A stretch of DNA of 64,000 nucleotides from Paratinospora sagittata (GCA_035771175.1 CM069608.1:10388019-10452018); one strand, 5' to 3'. Shown: positions 1 through 11,585, numbered from the stretch's first letter. The notes: generated by a model from the letters alone, not told the origin. Numbers and translations are program-made.

Positions 1-432
1 AAGTAGATTTGCTCCATATCATACATCAAGGAAAAATCCATCTACAAATAGAAGTGGTTTAGAAAATAATAATAAATCAAGTTGTAGCATATTTTACTCA
101 TTTAAAATTTTAGTTATAATAATAAATCACTTGAGAACCGTAATGAGATTTCAAATTTTTGATAAGCTATACAACAAAACATTTTAATGTATTATATGTT
201 GCTTACAATTACTAATTTACTATTTTAGATGGATGAGATTGAAAGATGTAGAATCACGAGATTACATAAAAGAACCATTATGGAAGAAAAAAGAAGACAA
301 TTTCATCAAAGAGTTTGTTATAGGGATAATGGAAGAAGACAATTAGCTAGAACTAGATTTGCTTCATATCATACATCAAGGAAAAGTCCTTGTACAAATA
401 GAAGTGGTTCAGAAAATACCTCTACTACAAGT
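1..432 (+). repeat. Tandemly duplicated exon-like unit
   Basis: The first ~70 bases (in-frame SRFAPYHTSRKNPSTNRSG) recur at about 352-420 as TRFASYHTSRKSPCTNRSG, a period near 350 bp. The second unit lies in an open stretch from 229 that follows a TTTTAG acceptor-like site and ends near 432 at an AGTAAGA donor-like site. This looks like a duplicated exon of an unrecognised gene or transposon gene. The encoded peptide is basic (Arg/Lys/His rich) and matches no family I know. Coding status is uncertain. Confidence 0.3.
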
Positions 433-1507
433 AAGAATAGTTATACAAACATTTTTTATTTTCAAACTATTAGTTGACTAACTTTTACATCAGTATGTCT
501 ATCTTGTATTGTTGTAGAGTACTTCTAGATTGAATTTGTAATTTTCCGTTTGTACATACAACGTAGTTATCAAGTCAAAATTGTGTAGAAAAAGAATTGT
601 GGTATGCTTGAATGTTCATTACAATTTGTGCAACAATAATTATATTAATCTTATATTGGTATAATTGTATAGGTTTTAAAAGGTGAAATATAGGTACATT
701 ATTAATTGAGTGATGTATTAATTGTTAGTATATCAGAATTATAATTAATTTCATAGATATGGATAGACGGTAAATTGAATGCCAAAGGTGTAGATGCATT
801 AATTGGAGAAGTATTAGTTAATAGTATATAGAGTTAGGGTTGAAAGTATGAAAGGTCTAGATATTAGTCTTGTTGTAATTTAGTATGACATAATAGTCAT
901 AATTGGTGTACGTTTGTTGCAAGTTGATTTGTTAATGGTGCAGATATGAGTAGTAACAATGGTGTTAACAATGAAGGCACAACTACGAACCAACAGATGC
1001 CGAGAACATTCCATCAACTCGTTTGCAATTAAAAAGAAATAGACAATGTCTGTAGCCACTATTGGAGGAACTGAAATAGGGGTGGGACAAAAATGTGATG
1101 TTGGTATTCAAACAATTTTATCGGACCATTTAAACAAAGGAAAGGGAACTGAGCAATCTCTAGGTAGATTTGTTTCACTTAAGAGTTTGAAAGGTTGTAG
1201 AGGCAAAGTAAATTTTGCAGCAATGTCTTCGAGAAACGGAGATGAAATATAATAACAGGAGAAAACAAAAGCTACAAACGATGATGAGGATATGGTTTTC
1301 TTGCATGGGTATAGTTTAAGGGAGAATAAAGATAATTTCATTGACATCCCCAATGCAACCATAAAAAAATATTTGTTGATGTCAAGAGAGGAGAAATGGG
1401 AAGAAGCTTGCTACCATTCTTCATAGGTAAGTGATAGAACAATTTTGGTTTTTAATCATATTCACATGAAGCATTTTTTTAGGTCAACCTATGATTTTTT
1501 TTAAATT
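433..1507. other. AT-rich stretch without a recognised gene
   Basis: Short open stretches at 1046-1252 (+) encode a 68-residue peptide (GGTEIGVGQKCDVGIQTILS...) that I do not recognise. It could be another exon of the same unknown locus as the units at 1-432 and 1508-1825. No repeat ends, poly-A or RNA gene are visible. Confidence 0.3.
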
Positions 1508-1825
1508 TTGTGTTGCTTATTTTTTATGAAGGCAACATTACTCTACCATATGATATTCTTAGAGTTAAAACATGTGTCGGAGTTTTCAAATGAAAATGTT
1601 CAACTCCAAAAGAAGTTTGAGACTTTGACGAAAAACATTAATCGAGAGGTTGAGGCCAGAGATTATCGTTCTGCTTCTATTGAAAGCTCGATAAGAGATC
1701 TTACTGAGGAGATGAGGAAAATGAGGCAAGAAAATGATAAATTATGCAAGTTATTAGCGCAAGCTTGGACAACAAAGACAGAGCTTCGACATGAGAGATT
1801 ATTTCAAGAGTATTGCAGATTATAG
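1508..1825 (+). CDS. Coiled-coil peptide fragment, unknown family
   Basis: An open reading frame of 105 codons. From about residue 22 (VSEFSNENVQLQKKFETL) to residue 85 it has the heptad pattern of a coiled coil: regularly spaced L/I/V in a Lys/Glu/Arg-rich context, including LTEEMRKMRQENDKLCKLLA. Such a C-terminal coiled coil is common in plant transposase-type proteins of En/Spm relatives, but no transposase core is seen here, so that link is only a guess. The first 20 residues (MCCLFFMKATLLYHMIF) may be intronic read-through. Weak similarity in tone to the downstream open stretch at 1969-2163 suggests a decayed multi-exon gene. Confidence 0.3.
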   Translation: MCCLFFMKATLLYHMIFLELKHVSEFSNENVQLQKKFETLTKNINREVEARDYRSASIESSIRDLTEEMRKMRQENDKLCKLLAQAWTTKTELRHERLFQEYCRL

Positions 1826-3814
1826 TCAAGGTCAAAATTTTCCGCCAAACATATCTTTTAGGGGTTTACCATAAAATTCACATATTTTATCTTTAATGAA
1901 AGGAAACTATAATGCAAATCAAAATGTTGCATTGAATACCAGTAGTAACATGAATGAGAGTTTTATAGTTGGTTCGTACTTTGGTATCAGCTACTATATT
2001 TCCTCACTGGACACAAATGGTAGGAGTTGATTCTTTGGGTGAAGTTTCATTTAACTTAAATGTTAACATGGTCTCAAGTAACAATCAAGCCGCACAGGTT
2101 AATGTGCCACAACAATCTCTTTTAGGTGAAAGGCTGAATGCAGATGGCGAAGCCTTTTCTTAAAGAATGATTATTTAATTTAAACAAATTCTATTTTTTT
2201 GTGAAGGTTGTCGTGTCTTATTTGGGTCTTGTAATAGATTTGTTTATGAATGCAATAACTTAAGTCCATTGTATTTAGTAGTTGTTTAATCATTGATCCA
2301 AAAAAAGAACTTTGTATTGTTAGTATTTGATTTGTAAAATGTTGTTATGTTCATATCTCTTGATATATATAGTAAATATTTATGTTGCATTTTATATTAA
2401 TATATTCCCCGTTGTTGTAAATTACATGACAATATATTGTTTATTGTTGTAAAAATTGACATGGGACTGATAAGGTAAGAATTAAATTAATTAATAATTA
2501 GGAAATAAAATCTTTTAAGCTAGATATGTTTACTTTGTATGGAATCCAAGATGTAGTAGCAACAAAAGTTGAACTAAAATATTTGATATATCATATTTTT
2601 AAGGGAAACAAAGGCGGAAAGGATAAAAATCTTTTATAAAAAATAAATGAGTATTTGAATGAGAAATTTGCTAAAGTACATTGAGAAGGAAATGAACAAA
2701 AAAAATGTGAAGGCCAAAAAAGAATGAATGACAACAAAAGTAGAGGATATAATGAATAAATGATAAATTGAATAATTAAAATGTGTGGGGTCTTTTTCTT
2801 TTTTGAAATTGTTTACGTTATATCAGACGTATGTTATAATTTATAAGATTGGGAGTCTATTATTTGATTTGACGTTTTTCCACACTTTCTTTCACCACTT
2901 AATGTGGTAGTTACCTATAAAAGCCAAGAACGTTTTTACGTTTTTAATATATTTTGTTGTCTAACATAATTATAGCCCACACGTAAAAAGTTCTTTAAAG
3001 ATTGTAACATTTTTTCTTGCTCGAGGTGACTATTGACAAAATCGACAAACGTCAGAATATTTTCTTACACGGAGATCTAGACCTGGCATGCCTTTAGCAT
3101 TACCTCTAGGAAAAAGATAACGGATAAAATATGCGAGAGGGTTTGTCAGTAATAAAGATATTTGTATTAGTAATGCTATAAACAAAATCAATTGGCTTTC
3201 TTTGTATCTCTAGACTAATAGGTTTTTTTTTTCTCCGCTTCATGTGTAGCTTCTTATAAAAGCCAAGTTTACAAATGAAGGTGTTGTTCATACTTTTACA
3301 TGTTTTCCACATTAACATGACTTTTTACAGATAAATTGAAGCCTTGTAATTCCATTTAATTAGTTATTTTCGTGATTCAAATATTTGTATAGGGAAGAGC
3401 AGACAAGGTAGAGGATGGAAAGCTTGGAAAAAAAAAAAAAAAGAAGAGGTTGAGGAGGAAGAAGCAGATGGTGACAGAAGGGTACCAAGAACTTTGCAAA
3501 TTGAGGTGGTCATATAATTTGAGTTTGGCTTCTTGTATGTTGAAAGATTGTTGTAATTCCCAGCGCAATCAATATTAGATCAATATGTAAAGGCATTTGG
3601 AAAAATGTTTAATTTCTTTCAATTTATTTTATGTTTAAATGAGTAAAGTTGAATCTTTAAAAAATAAGTGTTATTTACAAAGCTTTAGTGGGGGGTTTTG
3701 TTTCATTTTAGACTACAATATTAATATTTATTAATGTTAAAGATGGATATGCATTTACTATTAAATCTCATGTGATCTGAGAGAGAAGGTGTAGGCTAGA
3801 AGGTAACAGGTTTA
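1826..3814. other. AT-rich intergenic DNA
   Basis: No convincing gene. A short open stretch at 1969-2163 may be a remnant of the coiled-coil locus. The remainder is AT-rich with homopolymer runs (for example poly-A at 3428-3443) and shows no clear terminal repeats. Confidence 0.5.
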
Positions 3815-4503
3815 GGGTTTTGTTTTTTTTTTAAATAATCCTTGATGAAATTTTTATTTAGGAATTTATTCTATACCACAAAGAATTTTGAGATTTATCC
3901 TAGTTGGATTGATCAATGGTTGTTGACCAAGTCCAACAAGCTATCCTCTTCTCTTTTTTTTTTCTTTTTTTGTTATGAAGCGTCTTTTGAAAGGCTCCTC
4001 TTAGAGCCGCATTTTTAAAAGGTGAGTCTACGAGGAGCCTTTTGAAAAGACGCCTCTAATCCAAATATATAATAAAGAAGAACACAAAACTGAGGCCCAT
4101 TTTCTTCTCCTCTCAAATTTTGAAATCCATGCATGCTTCCCATTCTCTTTGTGCATTCGCACCGGCGTCACGTCAGCGTTACCACCGTCCATCGACGACG
4201 TCGGTGCACTAGGGTTTTAAAATTGGAAAAGAAAAAAAAGTGGGCTCCAATCTCTATGTTCTCGTTATGTTGGATTAGAGGCGCCTTTTGAAAAGGCTCT
4301 TCTTAGAATCATATTTTGAAAAGACAACTGTAAGAGGAGCCTTGTCAAAAGGTTCTTCTTAATGAAAAACGGTAAAACAAAAAAAGATAGCTTGTTGAAC
4401 TCGATCAACAGCCCAATCCAAATAGGGTAGATTCTAAAATTATTTGTCGAATAAGGTAAATTTCTAAATAAAAATTTCATCAAAGTAATTTTTAAAAAAC
4501 CCC
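3815..4503. mobile_element. Mutator-like inverted-repeat element (non-autonomous)
   Basis: The outer ~110 bp are inverted repeats of each other: the left arm (about 3830-3945, with TGATGAAATTTTTATTTAG) matches the reverse complement of 4383-4498. Nested inside are further inverted copies of an 'aggctcctcttag / aaaagacgcctctaatcc' module (3977-4062 versus 4267-4350). The ~200-bp centre is GC-richer (cgcaccggcgtcacgtcagc) and could be a captured host fragment. There is no transposase. Long arms fit Mutator-like MITEs, but a clean 9-bp target duplication could not be fixed because both ends are in T/A runs. Confidence 0.55.
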
Positions 4504-5160
4504 AAGTTTAGGCGAGATGTGAGGAGAAGATGTGGGCCAGCGGGGAAAAACCTCTATGAACACCTTTCAACAACGTTTTTTCACCACTGTAAAAGCCCTT
4601 TTATGTATTAGTGTTATCAATACAACACATTTTCAAAAAAACTACAAATATGATGTGTCAGATTGGTGCGGAGATTTTAATCTTCATAGCATTTTTGTTA
4701 TTGAATAGACAATAAGGTAGGAATCGTCATTAATTTACAATGCGGCTATTTCGTCAAACAGAGAATACTCTTATTGGCACCAAAGGATTTTGCCTATAAA
4801 CAAGTTCTGTATTCTTTGTTTTTTAAAGATAATCACAAGTAAAGTGAAATAATATAGAAGATTCACGGTTGTTGTTCTGATACATTGGTGCAGAATAATT
4901 AATAAAAGTACAAATCACACCATCATTCTTATTAAATGAATTTATATATTTAATTGTTAACATTCCATAATTCCTTTTTGTGTTTGAGATAATAGAATAT
5001 AAAATAACTTAAATGAACCACCTCCTTTTGAACTCTCCGGTAACACAAATCGTACTTAAAAGTAATTCCATCAATTGACAGCTACACAACTATTTTCTAA
5101 AGGGGTGCGTTAGTTCATCTATGTCCAACTAATTTTCCTTTTAAATAACTCACCTCCAAC
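4504..5160. other. Intergenic DNA upstream of the lectin gene
   Basis: AT-rich; no gene or repeat boundary recognised. Confidence 0.5.
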
Positions 5161-5161
5161 A

Positions 5162-5172
5162 CTATATATATG
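5162..5172 (+). promoter_or_regulatory. TATA box of the lectin gene
   Basis: The stretch CTATATATAT lies about 80 bp upstream of the ATG at 5249 and is followed by a CT-rich, cTTCTTCC-type leader, the normal geometry for a plant class II promoter. It suggests that the locus was, or is, transcribed even though the coding frame is broken. Confidence 0.5.
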
Positions 5173-5248
5173 GATATAGAGCCTCATCACAAGTCATCAA
5201 AACTTGCTTTTCTTTCTTCCAATACATCTCCCTAGCTAGTTGTAAGAC

Positions 5249-5649
5249 ATGGCACGAGCATTTCAAACTATCTTTGTTCTTTCCCTTCTTTCGCTCATAT
5301 TCAAGAAGGAGAGCTTCTCTGCGAAGGTGAATATCGTGAGAATGGGCCATATAAGCTCAAGATGCAGCATGATTGTAACCTTGTATTGTACAAGAATGGA
5401 AGACCACTTTGGGCTACTAGCACTAATGTTTTAAAAAATCCATGTGCGGCAGGACTGGAAGATAATGGAAACCTTGTCGTCTTAGGATATGACATTACTG
5501 AACCACTTTGGAGTAGTAACTCTGGTGGAAAGACCGGCAGCTATCAATTCTTTTTGCAAGATGATGGAAATCTTGTGATCTACGGTAAAGCTATTTGGTC
5601 CTCGGACGCTGCTTGGACACTCAACGGAATTAAAGTACGGTCCAGCTGA
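5249..5649 (+). pseudogene. GNA/curculin-type mannose-binding lectin, frameshifted
   Basis: Bulb-type (GNA) lectins are secreted or vacuolar beta-prism proteins that bind mannose. The frame starting at 5249 gives a hydrophobic signal peptide (MARAFQTIFVLSLLSLIF). The lectin body is in another frame, beginning about 5302 with EGELLCEGEYRENGPYKL and ending at the stop at 5647-5649. Three subdomains are visible. The first (QHDCNLVLY) and third (QDDGNLVIY) sites keep the mannose motif QxDxNxVxY; the second (LEDNGNLVVL) has lost the Gln and Tyr. Between signal peptide and body there is a frame change and an apparent loss of about ten mature N-terminal residues, including the first strand. It could be a pseudogene, a sequencing indel, or a gene with an unrecognised tiny intron. 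The lectin body itself has no stop. Confidence 0.7.
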
Positions 5650-5659
5650 AGTTAGAATG

Positions 5660-6018
5660 AGAGTGACGTCTATTGTAAGATGTGGATAATTTGGATGGAG
5701 CGCAATAAATGTACTTTTGATGATTCCTCTAAGACTGTAGCTTGCTTATGGAACAACATTCTTCTCACTATCGGTTCTTGGCCTGTTGCATTCAAGCTCA
5801 ACAAAGAATTTTCTATAAATAAATGGATTGGGAATTGAGAGTTTTGTATGTAGTTATGTTTGACTTTAGTTTTTGTCAGTGTGCTATGTTGTATTGGTAT
5901 AGTTGTCTTATTTTTTCATTTTGTTGTTTTGTCTTTGTACGGTTGAGCACTTGTGGTGTGCTCTTTGACTTTTATTATTATATGATATTTTGATATTTCC
6001 TCTTAAAAAAAAGAAGAA
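5660..6018 (+). mobile_element. 5'-truncated LINE 3' end
   Basis: Starting about 5675 the plus strand encodes WIIWMERNKCTFDDSSKTV, then LWNNILLTIGSW, which is the C-terminal tail typical of plant L1-type ORF2 after the zf-RVT domain. It is followed by a T-rich 3' UTR and an A-rich end (TCTTAAAAAAAAGAAGAAG) near 6003-6020. The fragment begins only ~15 bp after the lectin stop codon, so it has replaced or entered the lectin 3' UTR. No target duplication could be fixed. Confidence 0.65.
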
Positions 6019-6611
6019 GAAGCTATAGCCTTGCATGTTTTCCAGCTTATATTCTAATATCTTGTTTTACTCGATCTTTTTAGATGCTCTAGCTATATTT
6101 ATGTATGTGTGTGTCAAGTTTGAGACGTACTCTGCTATTTATGGTTTGAAGAGCTTCTCAGTCTTTAGCTTGCTTTATATATATATTATATATATATTTA
6201 TATACTAGTATGTGTGCTTGTCAATTGTACGTTATTATTTATGTTAAACTAATAAAAGATATTGTTTTTATTTTATAAATAAGAAGAAGGTAAAAAATAG
6301 TAAAATGTTAGAATTAAAAAGAGTAAGTACTAAATGTAAAGTGGCATGCAAATTGGAGAAATGAAAGGAAGTGGGGATTTTTTAAATTACTGCAGTAGCA
6401 TCATAACTAATTTTTAGAATAAAATAATTATAACTTTTAAGGGTTTAAATTTAAAAGTTTGACAAAAATGGTCATACGATGAATGGAGTTGATGTATCTT
6501 TATCAAGTAGTGGAAGTAATATATACTGATTCTTTCACTATTCTCTCAACATGACATAATTAACAGTACTCCTGATACGTTTAGACAAAGATCGTAGGAA
6601 GTTTTATGCAA
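6019..6611. other. AT-rich intergenic DNA
   Basis: No gene recognised. It contains a short TA-repeat tract near 6175-6205. Confidence 0.5.
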
Positions 6612-6786
6612 AATAAAAAGTAATGCTACATTGACATTCAATATGTACATTTAAAGTGTATATTACTATTAAACACTATTAAATTGCCTCGAATCATGTG
6701 TCAGTACATGATTCGAGATAATTTAATAATATTTAATAGTGATATACACTTTAAATGAGTAATTTAGATGTAGTAATAGCATTTTC
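6612..6786. mobile_element. Foldback MITE
   Basis: A nearly perfect palindrome: the left arm, starting AATGCTACATTGACATTC and running to TCGAATCATGT, pairs with the right arm running from ACATGATTCGAGATAA to GTAGTAATAGCATT. The arms are about 80 bp with a ~6-bp loop around 6702. It is non-coding and would fold into a single long hairpin, the structure of small foldback MITEs. Confidence 0.65.
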
Positions 6787-7964
6787 TCAAAACAAAATAT
6801 AGACTTTCAATATCATTAGGTGTCTAAATTAAGGGTTCTACCTCAAATGGGAGTGGGATTTAAGTCTCAATTGTTGCATTAATTGATGGAGTGTATGATA
6901 TGGAGGAAGGTGTTTTTACAGCTATAAAATATTGTCAATCGAATGAGAGTGTGGCAACAAGGGAAATGTTGAAGAACAACCTCCTTAACCTGCAATCTCT
7001 ACAAGTGGTATATATCCAAGGTTTAAATATATTGTTCTAATTGAATTTATATTTACACATAAAAGATGGACATTAATATATAAGAACCGAAAATGACGAA
7101 GGGACTTGAAAACTAAATTCAATTGGTGTGTTTAACTGTCCAAGTCTCTTTGATCATTCTAGAGCCACGTATATAAAATAAATCTAGAATGATCTAAAGG
7201 ACTTGCATTAGAGTATACTAGCTAAGCTTACGCCTGAATCCCTATATATCACCCATCTATAAGTACCACTAAGACAACTTTATTGACTGTAATTGATGTA
7301 TGACAAGGTCCAATGCCACCAATGGTTTTTCCAATCTTGTGTAGATCGGTCATGGCATACTTGTAAGTCAATCTCTTTGAAACGGGCTATTGTGGGGTAT
7401 AATAATTAAAAAGGTGCAAACGGGTGTTCTTGCATCACCTTGCCCTCTCACAAGGGCAGGGATTGAGTCTTAGTATGGTGATGTTGCAAGCATTAGTCTT
7501 TGTTGTTGGGTCCATCTTGTCCTTAGAAATTATCATGTCTTAGGAGAAGGGTCCAATTGTTGTACCAGTTCGGTCTCTTATACTTTGATAAAAAAGTAAT
7601 TAAAAAGGTAAAGAATTGTCACACGCATTGTTTCAATTTGATCTTCTTAACACTAATACTAGCTTATTTGTTTCATTCATTACAACAACTGTGTTTGCAT
7701 CTTTTCAAAAGCAATTTTTTTCTGTCGTATACCATGTGAAGCTTTCAACTTTACATAAAAGTAGTTGATTAATTGCTGATTTTAAAAGCAAATGGCCAGT
7801 AGCTGCGATGCTCAACAAACTAACCTGCTCCCAATTAGGAAGGACTTGACTCCCATGGATAAGAATATTGACCTAAGTGATTTTTCACTTAAATTTCTTT
7901 TAAGTATTTTGATACTAACAAATAATAACTATTGATGTTAATGTTTAAATCAATATTGTTTCAG
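6787..7964. other. Intergenic DNA
   Basis: No gene supported; the short open stretch at 7557-7739 has no protein-like character. Mixed AT-rich sequence, possibly old repeat remnants. Confidence 0.45.
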
Positions 7965-8501
7965 CCAAGGTTGTTAGAATCGGGATATTACATCGGATCA
8001 GTAGGGGACCTAAAGGATCGGATCGTGGATCGTATGATCCTTCCAACTAAAAAATATAAATGTTATTTGTGTATAAAGGTACCCAAAAAATATTAAAATA
8101 ATACATATAAATATAAATTTAGCCAAATTTTAAGAAGTGTAGCTCAAAAGATAGAGTTCTAACCTACATTTATAAATTTACAACCATTCAAGATCAAGTA
8201 AACAACCAAATTTATTAAATAAAAAAAACATAAAGTATTTTTTTAAAAAAAATCTACATATTTTTTTTTGAAAAAAACTAAAATCACAATATTTTTTTTT
8301 TTAAATCTTTATGTTTTTGTAAACCCACTTTTTTTAAAACCAACGTTAAAAAAATGGATCGCAGTTGAATTACGATCCTACGTGTTGGATCGCAATCCAA
8401 CTACGATCCCATTAAATTTCGATCCTACGAGAGATTTAGATCGATCCTTGTATAGAATCGTACGATCCTACTAACCCGGATCGGGATCTTGACAACATTG
8501 G
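7965..8501. mobile_element. TIR element rich in GATCG/CGATC motifs
   Basis: The ends are inverted repeats: CCAAGGTTGTTAGAATCGG at the left and the reverse complement of ATCTTGACAACATTGG at the right. Both arms are packed with GGATCG, CGATCC and ACGATCC words, while the middle is AT-rich and non-coding. TTTCA flanks both ends (7960-7963 region and 8502-8506), a possible short target duplication. The superfamily is not established. Confidence 0.5.
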
Positions 8502-8850
8502 TTTCAACACCAAAGATTAAGTTTAAGGCCAATATAAGGTTCAAGTAACCTCAAGTCCAATCAGGCTGATTAAATCAAGAAAAAATCAAAGCTTGGATGA
8601 GTTGAGGTGAAGAGAAGAGGATGATAGCTCACTACCATCATAGCCTTAGACTTTGGTTGTAAACCTAATTGCTTTCATATTGCTCAATCTTTCTAAAAAA
8701 TTATCCATGCATCAAGTTTTGTTCCAAAATGTTTTCCAAGTGCTCAACCATATTTGATTTATTTTCATAAACTATTTCAAACTTTTTTAATCATAATTGC
8801 ATTAGTTTTATAAAAATCACACATCTACTAGTTCTTTCAAAAACTCATTT
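8502..8850 (+). repeat. Left part of an old copia (SIRE-like) LTR
   Basis: This stretch and 20010-20972 look like the two halves of one older repeat that element 1 entered: CATTT lies on both sides of the insertion and text of the same low-complexity style continues across. The right half has a TATA box and a GGTTCATCCTTAACC-type subrepeat shared with the copia-like block at 45.3-47.7 kb. There are no coding residues here. The assignment is tentative. Confidence 0.35.
8846..8850. repeat. Target-site duplication of element 1 (left), CATTT
   Basis: CATTT immediately precedes the LTR start (TGTCACG at 8851) and recurs at 20005-20009 directly after the other LTR. Five bp is the duplication size made by gypsy integrases. 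Confidence 0.85.
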
Positions 8851-10892
8851 TGTCACGACGCCCCTGACGTAGGCTGACGTCATGACCGGCACAGTATACT
8901 ATACATTGTACATACTCATATACAGTATACAATACACTGTCAGCCTTCACGTAGTCTCACAATAATTTCCAAAAGTTACAGCAATTTTTTTTTCTAATAT
9001 ACCACAGACCAAATCCAATATAGATCTCTATAATCATTCCATTCATTCCACAAATTAAAGTCTCATATGATAAATATCTATGATCATCTCATTTCATCAT
9101 CCCTAGCATTATATAATATTACCACACAACCCATCTAGGTGATATTACATATATATAGTGTGTGATAATTATACATATCAAAATAACAAAAATATAATTT
9201 ATTTCCTCCAAGCATACATATACATACCAGACGAAGGTTCACGTGATTATCACTCACGGATTTTTCCTTTTCCCTTCGACTCAATACCTGAAATATTGGA
9301 GGAAATGAGGTGAGCAAACAACAGCTCAGTGAATATAGTTCTTCATATGACAATTATATATATTTAGAGAAATATGACATTTAAAATCGTTTCAAACACT
9401 TATTCAACACACGCATCATTCAACGAATATATTATACATGTCAACAACATAAATTGCATGAGTTTTCAATAACACAATGCACAATCTCCCTCCTCCGCAA
9501 GGCAAGAGAGCGGGTCTAACCCTTGTATGGCCGTTGCAAGGTAGCCACAGCCTCTCATTACTCAATTCACAGTCATTTCAAGGCTTGCAACCCTTGTTAG
9601 GATAGACCTACTGACAATGAGGACTCGCAAAACCTCATTCGGGTCTAATTCCTAACGAAATAACATCATTACAAACTCCAATTGCTAAAATCAGTTTGCA
9701 TGCTCCATAAAACTCAATGCATTATATATAAATATAACGTGCATACAATCAAACATTTTATATGCGTACAATGTCATACAAGAACCAAATCAAGAAAACT
9801 ATACTTACAGTGGTTACACGGAGTTTCTAAGCCAACCTCTAAAATCGAGCAACAATAAACGTCATTGCTTCCTCAAGAGCGTTTATCCATGCCCTTAAGC
9901 TCTCAATTTAAACACTGAAATTAACCATAGATTATCATGAGAATCATCATTTATCATATCGATAGCTACTAAAAATATCAAATCATATCCAAAAATCACG
10001 ATCTTAGTATCGAAACGTCCGGAATTCAGTTCTCTACGAATCTATGATTTCAAATCACTGTTCACAGTACTATTCACTATTCACTATTCATCCGAAAGAT
10101 GTAAATTGTATTAAAATTGTCAAACGGTCTCCAAAAATCATGAAATAGAATCTAACCACATATTCGGGGTCCCGACAGTCCAGGGAGCGTTTTTCTACCT
10201 TTCTAGAGCGTTTTTCATTCACGTTGGGTCAAAACCCCAATTTTTGAAAACGCAGTAAAACGGCTCCCACAACAAAAATTACTCCGCTAGAATTGTTACA
10301 TCTAGCTTAGAGATCAATTTCACGAAGAAATAGAGTAGACGCTTACCACAAGTCCCGATTTCGAGTAAATTCCGCGTTCTCCTTTCCGTTCTTCTTCTTT
10401 CCTTCTTTCGTCTGTTCGTTCCTATTTCCTCTCTTTCATTTGCAACTCCTTTCATCTCTCTTCTTTTATTTTTACACTTTTTCTATTCTTTTTTTTGTTT
10501 TTTATGTTAACGTATGAGAGATCGAGATGAGAAAGGAGAGAGTAGAGATTTTATATCAAAATGATCCAATACCCCTCATGCTCAATAATTAACCAAACCA
10601 CCCCATAAATTAATCACTTTAATTCATTAAACCATTTATCATCAACTCAATTCACTTATTTCACATGTATTCATATACACATATGTATTACATCATACTA
10701 TGCATTAAGTCATTAAATCATACTCCAATCCACATATTTAATAATTTTATTTATTTACTAATACCCCTTAAATCCAGTATGTATTTTCATACACGGGTAT
10801 ATTTAGCTCATACGTATAAAATACGTGTATTATACATCTCGATATACGCGTACTTCAACGTATGTATTTAATTAAAATTACGGGGTGTTGCA
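8851..10892 (-). repeat. Element 1, 3' LTR
   Basis: 2042 bp. On the plus strand it runs from TGTCACGACGCCCC to GGGGTGTTGCA (TG...CA ends). It contains the conserved terminal hairpin and TGACGTCA (see findings), CACTATTCA repeats near 10075-10090, and CT-rich tracts at 10380-10470. By eye it differs from the 5' LTR at many positions, so the insertion is not recent. Confidence 0.9.
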
Positions 10893-10912
10893 ATCTCCCC
10901 AACTTAAGGAAT
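10893..10912 (-). promoter_or_regulatory. Element 1 polypurine tract
   Basis: On the minus strand the bases just inside the 3' LTR read CTTAAGTTGGGGAGAT, a purine-rich plus-strand primer site. The same sequence is found next to the element 2 LTR at 36740-36755. Confidence 0.75.
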
Positions 10913-10939
10913 TTCGTCCTCGAAATATAAGAGATAAGG

Positions 10940-11585
10940 AGAAATGTACCTCACGTGGTAAAGAGATCAGGAAATATCTCCCTCATCCAGTCCTCACGTT
11001 CCCAAGTCTGCTCCTCATTATCATGAACTGCCATTTGACTCTGACCAAAGGAATTGCTTTATTTCGCAATTGTTGAACCTTCCTATCAAGAATCTGAATG
11101 GGTTTCTCTTCATATGTAGCATCCTCCCCAACTTGTAACTGTGTTACATCTAAAAGATGTGTCGAGGGTGGATACTTCGTCGGGTCTGTATGGTATTTTC
11201 TCAACATAGAAATATGAAACACGTCATGAACACCGACTAACAGAGGAGACAAAGCAATCTGGTATGCTAACGAACCAATCCTCTCTATGATTTTAAACGG
11301 TCCAATAAAGCGAGGAGACAATTTTCCTTTCACCCCAAACCGCATCTGACCTTTCCGTGGCGAGACTTTAAGCAGCACGAGGTCATCTACTACAAACTCT
11401 AGAGGTCTGTGGCGGTTATCAAAATAACTCTTCTGTTGGTCTTGGGCAGCTTTCAGTCTCTGTCTGATATGTTTAACCTGCTCAGTGTGATCAATAACAA
11501 CTTTCGGTCCCAACAACTGTGATTGTCCTGCCTCATACCAGCAAGTCGGAGATCTGCATGGCCTACCATACAACGCTTCATAAGG
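10940..11585 (-). pseudogene. Element 1 integrase C-terminus and chromodomain-like tail
   Basis: The minus frame gives APYEALYGRPCRSPTCW, the GPKVV...QRLKAAQDQQKSYFDNR stretch, LSPRFIGPFKIIERIG (GPY/F module) and VFHISMLRKY, all standard for chromovirus integrases. VRVKWQ should continue into a chromodomain-type tail. That tail (HDNEEQTWEREDWMRE) is present but in a neighbouring frame, so there is a frameshift near 11030. Upstream it is separated from the integrase core by the solo LTR at 11591-13722. Confidence 0.88.
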
